Part shown: positions 1 to 10,375 of the stretch, in pieces
Layout of the letters: each line of letters starts with the position of its first letter
Numbering within the stretch: the stretch's first letter is position 1
Notes under the pieces: generated by a model
Told to the model about the DNA's origin: nothing
Seen by the model: the letters and a program-made list of their open reading frames with translations, nothing else
The model's database searches: none
Made by a program: the position numbers and the translations under genes
Assembly (NCBI GenBank): GCA_023213395.1
Contig: CM041465.1
Location: forward strand, 20,398,001 to 20,462,000
Direction of reading: 5' to 3'
Source of the DNA: Cycas panzhihuaensis
Lineage: Eukaryota; Cycadophyta
Length of the DNA stretch: 64,000 nucleotides

Positions 1-855
1 ATCTGTAGGTGGCCCATATGGGTAAAATCAAGTTCCATAGCCTTTTATTCCCTCTTCTTATGTTCTCTCTCATGCGGTGCCTTCATAAAGGGGGCAGGCC
101 CCTCCCCAAGACACTTCCTTTCAAGCGCCTTTTCAATAAGGGGCATACCCTTAAGGGGGGATGCGTCCCTTATATCTATCTGCTCCTCTTCCGATCTCTT
201 CGAATGTGGTATTAGTTCCCTCCCACTAAATGAGAGGAAGTGTATATCCCCTTCTGAACCAAGTCTCCCAAGGAGGGTTCTAGCAATCTTACCTACCTCC
301 TCCTCCATCTTTTGTTGATCTTATGGTCCAATCAAGGGCACTCCCCTTTATGGATTATAGATTAATTCCTTTATCCATTAAGGTGCTAAGAGCTAACTTA
401 CTACCTCACCCTCCTGAGGTCCCTAAATTTGATGGGACCTCCTCTAAGGACCCAACAGAGCATGTTAGAAGCTTTTCTATGGTGTGCATCGATTATTGGA
501 TACATAACCACATTCTAATGAAGCTTTTCTTATGCTCTCTCTAAGGCGATTCCCTCAAATGCTAGCTTGTCCCTTTAAGAGCGAAATGAAGGCTCTCTTG
601 TATCTTAAACAAGGTCACAATGAGATGGATTGTGACTTTGTGAGACATTTCCATGATCTTCTCCACTCCACAAAGCTAGCCTTGCCCGAGGAGTTAAAGA
701 GAGATCTTTTTATCAATTCCCTCTATCCTGAAGTCCATGTTGAAGTACTTAAGATGGGGGTAATAATGTATGACTATGCCATAGCCAGGTGCTTGGCTCT
801 TGAGGCCATTAAGATCCAAGCAGGTCTTAAGAAGCCCCTTAGGTCTTCGCAATGA
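1..855 (+). pseudogene. gag: Gag (capsid domain), element G, partial
   Basis: This is a retrotransposon gag relic whose N-terminus lies off the left edge. The conserved core begins at about 340 with the FDGTSSKDPTEHVRSF motif of the plant Retrotrans_gag domain and ends with KRDLFINSLYPEVHVEV and a terminal S-Q-stop at 853-855. Compared with F1 (11720-11850) and C (53270-53390), about 75 bases covering the motif DALKWFYHLP to NYFDVA are missing near 545-560, and the frame changes there. The final TGA is at the same codon in all four family copies, so it may be ancestral, not decay. Confidence 0.8.
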
Positions 856-2400
856 CATGAGGCACCTCCTTCATCTTATGATACCAAAATCTAATAACCT
901 CCTATGTCTTCATCTCATTCGATAGAGAAGACCTTGGACCCCTTAACCTCTACCATACGTTCTTTTGAATGTATGATGAAGGAGATTAAACTCTAAGCCC
1001 CTTCATCACCCACTTCCCAAAAACCTTTCCATCAAGCTTCTTAAGATGCACTTCCTATGGGCAGTAATACCCAACCTTCTTAAATAAGAAAGATAAACTC
1101 TTCCTTAGAGAAGAAGTGGTGTTCCGTTCATGGTGAATGCTTTCACGAGGACTCATAATATAGGACTTGGTACCCCAAGGCCACCCCGCATCATGACTCC
1201 TCCTCTAAATGGCTGACTAGACCTAATCTAGACCAACCTGCCTACAAGGATCCTTTTCCCAAATATAGGGAACATGAATGCAACACTTAACAAAAAGGGA
1301 ATTGAAATAGAGAAAGATCCCCTAACCCTCTCCTTGTGCAAGCTAAAGGGAAGGGTGCAAGGAGCTCTTCCCCTTCTTCTGATTCCCTCAATCACTAAAC
1401 TCCTTCCCCCTCTCTATTCTAAAACAAGGGAAAGAGGGTTATTCAAATGCTTGAGACCACACCCTTATATGCCTTGAACCAGTCCCAAGCAGCTAAAGAA
1501 GCAACCAGAGCTTCTTCTTCTGCTCCTCATCTCAATCCTCCTCTAGAAATCCCTCCTTTAGAGATCCCCCTGCTTCCCAAGACCATTCTCATGCACCCCA
1601 GTCATTACGATTTCCAAAGGTCACTTTCCCAACTTACTGTGAAGGGGAAGCCCTTCTCTATCATTGATGACCTTCACATGATGGATGCCTTGAGAAGTTA
1701 TCCAGAGTAATGTGCTCTTCTCTTAGAAACTTTAGGGTTGGTTAACACTTCGGTTCATGCCTTTGATGTTGCCCTAAGCCATGAACATGTTATCTCGTTT
1801 GATCTTAAAGACCCTCCTCCAACCAATGAAAGGAAATATCAATGGCACTACCTGTTCACCATATCCATAGACACACCTAAATTCACCCTTCGAAGGACTA
1901 TTGTAGATAATGGTTCTTCCATCAATGCTATGCCCTTGTGCATTATGCAAGAGCTAAGCATATCAGCCCTTGATCCGATCCCATGGTGTTGTCAAGGCTA
2001 CGATGGTAGTAAAAGGATGCCCTTGCGATAGGTTTCCATTCCCCTCACTCTCGAGGATAAAACTATCATCATCGATATCATAGTCCTCTATGTAGATGTG
2101 GACTACAACCTATTATTGGGATGCCCATGGGTTGACCAAATAGGAGTCATTTGCCAATCCTGTTGGAGGTAACTTAAATTTGTCTATGAGAGTCGAATGA
2201 AGGTTGTCTCCTAGGAGCCTCCTCCCACTAAACAATCCCATCAACCCCATCAAGTAGTTTATGGCTAGGCAAAAGGTAATAAGGGCCCATCTACCCACAC
2301 TTTTGATTGTTATATTCATATTCCTAGTTCCCCTTATCCAGAAGAAGGCCCTTCCCCTTCTTCCTTGAACCTTATCCATTTTACCCCTATCGTTGTAGGG
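856..2400 (+). pseudogene. pol: Nucleocapsid-like region and aspartic protease, element G
   Basis: The region in frame after the gag TGA encodes a charged linker. A zinc-knuckle-like stretch at about 1115-1160 (CSVHGECFHED) resembles the C-x-x-H-x4-H-x4-C pattern of Tat-lineage Gag C-termini. Retroviral-type aspartic protease follows at about 1738-2200: the active-site motif reads IVDNGSSINAMP and the C-terminal ILG-like motif LLLGCPWVDQ. Asn replaces the usual Thr/Ser in D-T/S-G, as in the other three copies. Stops at about 880, 995, 1160 and 2030 disable it. Confidence 0.75.
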
Positions 2401-3890
2401 AGCTATGGGTAACTCACCATGCTAAGCAATGACGAGTCCAATGGTGAGGATAAGGGCCTCCCTCATACCATATTCCTCCTAAATAAGAGAAGGGGGTTCT
2501 CTCTTCATTTCAGGTCCTGACCTGAAACCTCTTCCATCAAGGATCCCAGTCCTCCTCTTGAGTCACATGTCATTGCTCCTACTTCTCGTGTGATTTCCTA
2601 TATCACCTCATCTTCTGCCTTATTACTTCTCTCAAGCAAGGTGGTGAGGGAACCTCTTATCACCTACCATAAGAGGTCATCTTCTAACTCTTCTAAAGAG
2701 TCCCTTGACTACATTGAGTGGTGGGTTAACTGCTATAGTCCCACTACTCCTTCTACCTTCCCTTCACTCTTTATCCTCTTTAAGTATAACTATCTATGGG
2801 ATAGACTTCTTTGAGGATGGCAAGGCCTTACTAGAGTACTTAGCAGGATCTTCATCCAACCTCCCTTCTGGTCACCATAAACTTGGTTATCATAAGATCT
2901 TAGCCATTGAGTCACCCTTAGCTAACCTAATTCTATCTTCATCTTCTTTGACCCCTCCTATTGACCAAGCCCCCCTTCACTTTGAGGAAGGGAATTCCAT
3001 GTGCATGGGGGCAACCAAGGACATCATCCTTGCTCCTAGTAAGGTCGTCAAGGTGGGAGTTGAATGTTTCCTTGAAGAAATGAAGGAGTACACCCTTCTT
3101 TTCTAGGAATTATGTGACGTCTTCATGTGGGACTATTTTGGCATGAAGGGAATAGACCCTTCTATTATCACCTATAACCTTACTACCATCTCAGGTGCTC
3201 ACCTTGTGTGGTAAAAGTGGTGCCCTCTTCATCCTAAACTTTCAAATGTCATGAAGATAGAAGTTGAGAAACTCTTAGATGTAAGGTTAATCACCTCCTT
3301 CGATGACCCCAAGTGGGTTTTGAACATCATTCTTATTGCTAAAAAGAATGAGATGATCTAGATATGCATTGACTTTTGTGATATTAATAATGCATGTCCT
3401 AAAGATAACTTTCTTCTTCCCTTCATCAATTAGATCATTGATTGAAGTACTAGATTCAAAGTCATGTCCTTAATAGATGGCTTCTTTAGGTACAACAAGA
3501 TCCAAATCTCTCCTAAAGACTATCATAAAACATCCTTCATCACTCCCTAGGGCACCTTCACTTACAAAGTGATTTCCTTTAGGCTTAAGAATGTAGGCAT
3601 CACTTATCAAAAGGAGATGTAATTTGTCTTTTATTATCTCATTAACAAAACCCTTGAGGTTTTCATGGATGACATAATAGGTCTCTCATACATAAAGGCT
3701 CACCATCCTAGTGATTTGCGAGCCATCTTTACTCGATGTCACAAATACCGTGTAAGCTTCAACCCTCTTAAATGTATGTTTGCCTTAACAGTGGGCAAAC
3801 TCCTTGGTTTTCTTATTTTAAAACAAGGAATCCAAATTGAGCCCAACAAATTCAAGGCCATCCTTGACATGCCTCCTCCCAAGACCTAAT
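2401..3890 (+). pseudogene. pol: Protease-RT linker and reverse transcriptase, element G
   Basis: A Ser/Pro-rich linker leads into a family-specific block at about 2810-3106 (the LHFEEGNSMCMGATKDI region) and then RT from about 3230. Recognisable RT pieces are KWVLNIILIAKKNEMI, CPKDNFLLPF and VFMDDIIGLS, the last being the catalytic F-M-D-D box at 3660-3690. Several Gln, Arg and Trp codons have become stops. The linker is useful as a lineage marker because it recurs in the separate fragment at 47280-47690. Confidence 0.8.
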
Positions 3891-4480
3891 GATAAATCAA
3901 GTCATTCTTGGGTAGATTAGGCTTCCTTAAGCATTTCTTGGTGAACTTCACCATAAATGCAAAACCCCTCTCTAACTTGTTGAAGAAAGAGGTCCCATTC
4001 GTTTGGTCCCTAAAGGCCCGAGAAGCCTTCAAGGAGCTCCAAAGAGCCATGGCTTCTACCTTGACTTTGGCACCCCCTCTTTTTGATAGACCTTTCATCC
4101 TTTACACCTTGACCACCAATGAGTCCTTGGGGGCCATGTTCACCCAAGAAGATGACTCATGAACCAAGAGAGCCATTTACTTTATCAGTCGCACCCTAGT
4201 TACTGTTGAGCTTAACTACTCCACCACTGAGAAGGAATACCTCTCTTTAGTGTACACTAGGAATAAGTTTAAGCACTACTTATACAAAAACACTACTTGG
4301 GTGATCATCCAGTCTGACCCCTTAAGGTATCTACTAACCTGATCTAACTTGATAGGTAGTGTTGGTAAATGGGTCATCATCCTTCAAGAATTCAATCTCT
4401 AAATTGTCAATAGGAATTTAAAGAAGGGGATTATGGTTGTTGAATAACTAGTCAACACCCCCATACCTAACTCTTCTAAT
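3891..4480 (+). pseudogene. pol: RNase H (gypsy type), element G
   Basis: The RT thumb/connection (IKSFLGRLGFLKHFLVNFTI) leads into the RNase H domain of Ty3/gypsy pol, with LYTLTTNESLGAMFTQEDD matching the family's ATDESLGAMLAQEDD and [15 protein letters not shown] represented by VELNYSTTEKEYLSL. The first catalytic Asp is Asn here (TTNES). Stops occur near 4160 and 4340. No second (archaeal-type) RNase H follows before the integrase: only about 50 residues separate the two. Confidence 0.75.
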
Positions 4481-5804
4481 GCTCCTGCTGATAATTCCCT
4501 GTTGGATGAGCCCATTTTTGCTATTCAAGACTCATCTCCTCATCCATTGACTAATAATGAGTGGTATAGGAATATTGTGTGATATCTTGCTGAGAAACAA
4601 TACCATATTGATGCTAGTGATAAGGTAAGGTCATACATTCAGGCTACTACTAAGTAGTACTTCCTCATGGAAGAGGTATTGTATAAGAGGTCTTTTAATG
4701 GGATCCTCCTCCATTATGTCAATCCTAATGAGGTGAGCCAAATACTTCGTAAATGCCATAATGGCATTTAAGGGGGCCATTTTAGAGGTCAATCCATAGC
4801 CCAAAGGATCCTTTGCATGGGTTACTATTAGCCGTCCCTCTTCAAGGACACCCATGCCTATGCCTAATGATGTTGTAGGTGTCAAGTGCATGCCAACATC
4901 ATCTATTTTCCTTCTAAGGCCTTGCACCCCATTATCTCTCCATGGCCTTTCTCCCAATGTGGATTAGACCTCATTGGGGCTATAACCCCTACCTCTTCAT
5001 TGCAGCATAAGTTCATCTTGATTGTGATGGAATACTTTACTAAATAGGTCAAAGCAATCCCCTTGTCCTCTACTCTTAGTGAGATGATAGCTACTTTTAT
5101 CTACCAGTATATTATTTGTCGATTTGGGGTTCTCGATGTCTTGATCACAAATAATAGAACCCCATTTTATAATAAGGAAATGGATGAGCTTTGTGAGATG
5201 TTTAGGATATCTCAAAAAAATTTCTCTCCCTATTACCCCCTACACAATGGCCAAATAGAATCTTTTAACAAAACCCTCATAAACATCCTAAAGAAAACTA
5301 TTGCCAAATCTAAAAAAGATAGGCATCTTAAACTTCTTTCTGTCCTATAGGCATACTGCACTTCCATCCACATAGCCATAGGGATGAACCCGTTCTCCCT
5401 TATGTATAGAACTAAGGTGGTCCTCCCATTGGAAGTTGAAATCCCTTCTTTGTAGGTTTATCTTTGGGGTCTTGTCGATGAGGAGTCCTACCATCAAGGC
5501 TGCCTCCTAGACCTTGAAGCTTTAAACGAGAAATGCTTGACCATATATTAAGTAAATCTCTCCTCCAAAGCTAAGAGGCAAAGAATGTATGAAAAATTCC
5601 TTTGCCCCATCCTTTGCATCTCAAGGACCATGTCCTCAAGTTGGAATACCTCCATGATTGCTTGTCTAAATTTAGACCTAAATGGATTGGTCCTTTTATC
5701 ATTCTCAAAATCCTTGATAACGACACCTATAGGATTACAACTCTAAAAGGTCTTGAGTTTGAGAAGGCTGTCAACAGTAAGTTCTTAAAGAAATTCTATG
5801 TGTG
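4481..5804 (+). pseudogene. pol: Integrase, element G
   Basis: An HHCC-type N-terminal region is visible at about 4680-4890 (KCHNGI and CCRCQVHANI). The DDE core follows: first Asp in GLDLIGAI at about 4965, the second site as ITNNRTP at about 5145 where F1 has ITDNGTP, so that Asp is lost, and the catalytic Glu in GQIESFNKT at about 5260. A GPY/F-like tail (KWIGPFIILKILDNDTYRI) ends at the stop near 5804. Frameshifts split the tail near 5600. The gene is non-functional. Confidence 0.8.
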
Positions 5805-6569
5805 ACCATCCCTACTCTTGAGTAGGCTAGACATACCAATTTCTCTTTTCTCACTCTAAAATGGACCTAAACTACCACTCTAAGTGCACCTCCATTTCCC
5901 CTAACCATAGGCAGAATGTCAGCTTAGGGTGCCCTTCCTATCTTTATAATTCTTCCTATGGCATCTTTTCTTTCCTTCCTAAGAGAAACCTTTCTTCCTA
6001 ATTGGATGTGTAGGTTTTTGTTGCTCCTGAGCTTAGAAATGTACCTGAACTAGGACTGCATGCTTGAGTACCCGTACTCTCCCTCGGTTGTCACTTCCTT
6101 TGTATATTTGTTGTGCTCCTTCAACATATATGCTTAACTCCCCATCTCTTAGCCCCACATGTGCCTATCACCTACACTCATTATGGTTGTATGTACTAGC
6201 TACAAGTGTGGCCCTATATGAAAGGAGGTGTAGGTACCACCCAAGTGATCTAATAATAAAAACTATATAATAATAAACTTAAATCATCATAATATACAAC
6301 CCCTCATGCACCTATGCATCCATATCTACATACACATAAATATATAGACAAATAAATAATAAATGCAACATCATAACACCATCATCATGGATCAAATAGG
6401 GTGCTAATTAGCCCCTATCTACATATACACAATGAATTATATCATATAAAGCCATATAGTACATCATCCTCAAGAAGCTAGAATCCTTGTAGGGAGGAGT
6501 ATAATCATGTGTCAACATATGGTAACTCCCTAGAGGTCTAATGCTTTCCTAGTCAAAACTAGTAGTGTC
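5805..6569 (+). other. Non-coding 3' region of element G
   Basis: This stretch separates the sense integrase from the 3' end of the antisense PMD gene. A decayed version of the family stem-loop is at about 5875-5933 (left arm around CTCTAAG, right arm GCTTAGGGTG). An A/T-rich block with TATATA-like runs at about 6260-6460 matches the corresponding segment in F1 (17330-17540). I see no credible gene. Confidence 0.6.
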
Positions 6570-6852
6570 CTTAGCTCCTTGGCATCCCACTCTCAAGGGG
6601 TGTTATCTCTTAGCCTACACGACCCCTCCCTAGCTGACCACATGCCTCATAGACTCCTCTACCACTACTGTGAGCTCCTTGCCTTACTCCCCTCATCCTG
6701 AGGTCTCCTATGGGTCATCATTCTCATATGGGTCTACATCCTACTCTGTGATGACCTCATAGCCATCTGATCCACTAGTTAGTTGTATTACATCTGGATA
6801 TGATCCCTCTCTCCCTCCACTCCTTGGAGTCTCTCCTGTACTCCTTAAAGCT
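6570..6852 (-). pseudogene. Antisense PMD gene, 3' end of exon 2, element G
   Basis: On the minus strand this is homologous to the last part of PMD exon 2 in F1 (17630-17900), with matching blocks around ATCCACTAGTTAGTTG and the region before 6852. The stop codon seen in F1 (minus-strand TAG) is not preserved. The gene continues across the R insertion at 45643. The protein tail is basic and of low complexity, with no recognisable catalytic motif. Confidence 0.6.
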
Positions 6853-7459
6853 TGGATGTGTGTCTAAGGGATGGCCGCTATGCTTGACAGGAATGAAGAT
6901 GGTCAACAATTAATGTTGAGGGTGTGGATGAGAACCTATAAGCAAAGGGAACACCACACAGGGCATCTGTGCACTAGAGCGCGAGTTTGAGACCCATGAA
7001 TGACACCCAACTAACTTGGAGTACTTTTCAATCCGAAAGAAAAGATGCATACAAGGGTAGCCTGGATGGTCTCAAGAGGAAGGTCCTCCCACCCTTGGTT
7101 AGCCAGAAGGGAAGGAGAGGAATCCTCAATAGGGTTTCCTATGATGAAGGAAAATAAATGTGACAGGGTACAGGCAAAGGGCCTAGGATGAATGTGAGTA
7201 GGCTTCCCTAAATTATTTGGTTTAGATAAATACAACTAAGGGAAGGAGTAAGAAATGGACTGTAAAAGGGAAACTCATTCCTTTTCTCTCTCTTTCACTC
7301 AATATGCAAAGGACAAGAGAAAACAAAAGGAAGTATAAGCATTTCATATGCAGGTAAGCAAGCTAGATGAAATGCATCTATGGGTGTTTTTTTAGGATGG
7401 GTAAGAGAAAGATGGGAGGAATGTATTTCCTACTATGCCCTTTCCTATAAAAAGAAAAT
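6853..7459 (-). mobile_element. 3' LTR of element R, U5-end piece (split by F1)
   Basis: This 607-bp block is nearly the same, in the same orientation, as 42845-43445, the end of the R 5' LTR (shared text includes GAATGAAGATGGTCAACAA and GAGGGTGTGGATGAGAACC). The other half of this LTR is at 30266-32450. F1 sits between the two, so this is one LTR split by a nested insertion. It starts with TGG at 6853, the complement of the LTR terminal CCA. Confidence 0.85.
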
Positions 7460-10207
7460 TATTTCTTAGCTTTCGAGAATGGATACAGAACGATTGACTC
7501 AGGTAAGTGCAGGTATGCTTCTCACCTTGTTGATTGTTTTCTTTTGTGATGAGTATACGCTTACATCTTATGATTTTGTAGATGATCCTATTGTTAGCTA
7601 CACCTATCTAGCCTATGATGACTATAGTGGGGGCACATTCCCACTGAGTGTGGCACCCTAGTGGCTACGTCACTTCCCACATTCAGCCCTACTCACCTCA
7701 AGGCCCATTTGGCTTACATCATCCCCACCTGTGTGATGATCTATTGTCGCTTGGTTGACTTACCACACACTTTGAGTCCCATTGTTGTCTCTTGTGGCTC
7801 ATTTGCTTGCTTGTCTGCCTCTGGGTAGGTGTCCCTACCCCGTACCAGCCTCCTTGGTCACTGGCCCATAGCCCAAGATGGCTGTTTGGGCCAGATTTAG
7901 CCTTCGGTCCCACACTATGGTAGATTTCATGGTACCGCGAGATTTACGGCGGTACTGTAAAGTTTACCGCGGTATAACTGTCTCAACTTATTTTTAAAAA
8001 TCCACTATGGTAATTCTCGTATTTATTGTGTTACTACCATGTGTCTCATGACTTAACTCACCACCAACTGTGCCCTAATCACTCGATTAGGGTTAGGGCT
8101 AGGTATTTAAGTCTTTCCTAATTTATTTTAGGGATCTTTTTGCTCATTTTTGGAAGGATCACAAGGAAAAATACCCTGCTCTCTGCTGTTCCCAACTTCT
8201 CCACTATTGTTTTAGGACCTGCTATCATTCTCCATCACCTAGCTCTCCTTTGGTATGGTTGTGACATCTTCTCAACCCCTTGCACACCTTGGAGAGGGCC
8301 TCCTTAGAGAGATTCCAACACTTCCTTGCCTAGGTAGCCATCAAGCATTCTCAAGTGCAGGTTTTCCTTCAGCCATATTAGCAGGGGCTCCATACCTATT
8401 GTTCCATAGTCCTTTTGCAGATTTCTCAGCCTCTTCCCAACAGTTTTTTGATAGAGACAAATGCCTCCCTTCTTCTCTATAAGTATTTGTTAGTTTAGAA
8501 TCTTCTCTTTATCCAATTTATGCCCAGGTTTACATGTTATTTGTAGCTTGTCTTAGCTTACTCTTTGGATGTTGTTTCTTGCCCTTGTTTGAGACTATTC
8601 TTTCCTACTATTAGGGCATTTTTTCCTATGTTTCATGCCCATGATAGCGATCAAAAGGGAATACATAAGGTTTGGGATAGAGCTAGATGGATTCCGCACC
8701 ACCTTCCACGCTCCCTAAGAGGTTTTTGCCCTCCAAACCTTCCCTTTTGCCTTGTGTTACTCTTGGAAGTGGAACAAGGGTTTAGTAGGCCATTTCCAGC
8801 CACTAATATTAGTGTTAGCATTGGTTGCAGCACTGGTTTGAGGGCTCATCTCTTAATCTGGGCAACATACATAAGCCTCGACTACTTATCCCTTGCTCAA
8901 CTTTGTTCTTAGAAACCCGATTTGCTTCCCATAGCACTCCAGTTTATTGGGGGATCTCTTTGAGCCTCTTTGGACTCTTGTTGCCTCTATTTCTAGCCCT
9001 TTGTATAGCCATACCCTCGATGCCTTATGGCTTCATGAGGGAGGGTAGGGTTACTCTTTGCGGGAGTGGGCCACTCTGAGGCTTACTCATCTATGTACCG
9101 TTCATTTGAGTAGTTTATTTTGCCATAGATTATTGCCACAATCTTGGGTTTCATGTACACTAACATATAGATATAGAGGTTTGTTCTTCATATATGTATA
9201 CACGTATTGTTGGGACTCCATTTTGTGTTGTTAGCCTCCTTTCCTTAGAAAGGGGTATGTGTGCTTACTTGCAGGTATACAAAGGGCGCAAGGGATTTCC
9301 TCCACTTCTCTCTTGCAGGTAAGTACTTTTGCTTTTATTTACATTTTATTTCAACATTTCATTTGCTGCTATTATTTTGTCCTTTTCCTTTCTTGGCACT
9401 CTAGTGTCATTTTCAGGGAAGGTAAGGAAGCCCCACGCTTCATTCTGCCACAACCCTTCTTGTTCACTGTGCTTTGTGGAGCGATCTTGGATACCTCATG
9501 GGAATGCCACCATTCCAACCATGTCTCCATTCTGGGTATGTACACCCACTCCACTTTATTTTCTTTTCTTTAAAGGTTTTTGCACAGTAGTAATTAGATC
9601 ATTCGAAAGGAAAAGGGAAACCAACTCTACCTTTTGATTTATATTTCATTTGTTATATTTCTCGCATCATATCTATTATAGGAAAAGGTCTTAGGAAGTT
9701 TCCCCTTTTTACCTTTTCCCCTTCACCTTGTAAACTCCATCCTTGTCTCATTGACTTGTTATGCTTGGTTAGTTTGCTTACATGCATCGTAGTACTTCCC
9801 TTTTGATCGCTCCATTCATCCTTCCTCAGTTTTCTCCCGACTAGCCAGATAACCGAGAAGATCTCATTTGTAGGTTGCTCACCTACTTACCCTTTCCTCA
9901 TTTCCCTCTACTCTAGGGAAACCCTCGAAGGGTTCTCTCCTTTCCCTTTCATCCATCCAATGGTGGGAGGATCCTTCCCCTAGGTCTATGCAGGCTAATC
10001 TTCTGCCTCCTCCCTTCTCGTTTCAAGTGGGGAACCACCTTTAGGTAGTTGGATACCATCCGCAGGTCTTGAACTCATGCTCCGGCACATGGGGTGCCTT
10101 GCGGGGTATTTGCCTTGCTCATAGGTTCTTATCCACACTCGATAGTACTGTTGACTGCCCTTGTTATTCCTACTCAATTACGTAGCTATCCCATAGATGT
10201 GCATCCA
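7460..10207 (+). repeat. 5' LTR of F1
   Basis: This LTR matches 27517-30265 over its whole length and, more distantly, 49009-51749. The expected TG start reads TA here (TATTTCTTAG against TGTTTCCCAA in the 3' LTR), probably G-to-A decay. It ends GTGCATCCA, one base before the PBS. U3 carries a GGTACC-centred repeat array at 7930-7975 and a TATA-like box at 8104, so about 640 bp is U3 and most of the LTR is R-U5. Short ORFs inside it are not conserved in frame. Confidence 0.9.
7930..8111 (+). promoter_or_regulatory. LTR core promoter with GGTACC repeat array, F1 5' LTR
   Basis: Three about 20-bp units begin GGTACCGCGAGATTTAC, GGTACTGTAAAGTTTAC and GGTATAAC (7931-7978). About 100 bp later comes the dyad CCCTAATcactcgATTAGGG (8073-8092), continuing into TTAGGGTTAGGG, similar to a plant telo-box. 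TATTTAAG at 8104-8111 is the likely TATA box. The same order is present in all five LTRs of the window. Confidence 0.65.
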
Positions 10208-10208
10208 C

Positions 10209-10228
10209 TGGCAACCATACTAGGGATC
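10209..10228 (+). promoter_or_regulatory. Primer binding site, F1
   Basis: TGGCAACCATACTAGGGATC begins one base after the LTR end. The copy in C reads TGGTGACCATACTAGGGATC, and R has TAACGACCATACCGGGGACC on the minus strand. A consensus starting TGGCGACCA would pair with the 3' end of an Arg-type tRNA (from memory of plant tRNA-Arg), which is also what I recall for Ogre elements. Identification of the tRNA is tentative. Confidence 0.6.
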
Positions 10229-10375
10229 TACCAGTAAGGGAGCTAGTCTCTACTCTTTTCTGTTGGTATTGCTACCTCCTTGTGGTTGTCTCCTACTTCA
10301 TTTTCTTTGTTGGGTAGCCCCCAACATGTGCTTTTTATCACCTTTTCTTTCTCCTACAGTGTTGGTTAACCTTGT

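Larger units (their letters stand above)
1..6852 (+). mobile_element. Element G, Tat-like Ty3/gypsy, first part (gag-pol and start of 3' region)
   Basis: This is the left part of the oldest element, entered inside gag because its 5' LTR lies left of the window. Recognisable domains come in the order gag, nucleocapsid-like, protease, RT, RNase H and integrase, ending near 5804. A 3' region follows that contains the tail of an antisense PMD gene. At 6852 it is cut by the minus-strand element R and resumes at 45643: the bases on either side (AAGCT at 6848-6852, AAGCC at 45643-45647) are a one-mismatch 5-bp target duplication, and the joined flanks align with the uninterrupted copy in F1 near 17850-17960. 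All reading frames carry many stops, so this copy is dead. Confidence 0.85.

Noticed and set aside
7479-7661. ORFs starting MDTERLTQVSAG at the LTR start, also at 27536
   Set aside because: They lie in U3 upstream of the TATA box, and the frame is not kept in C or R.
8565-8912. ORF of 115 residues in the F1 5' LTR, with similar ones at 28622 and 50309
   Set aside because: It recurs only because the LTRs are homologous. There is no recognisable domain, the C copy has a different frame and length, and it lies in R-U5.
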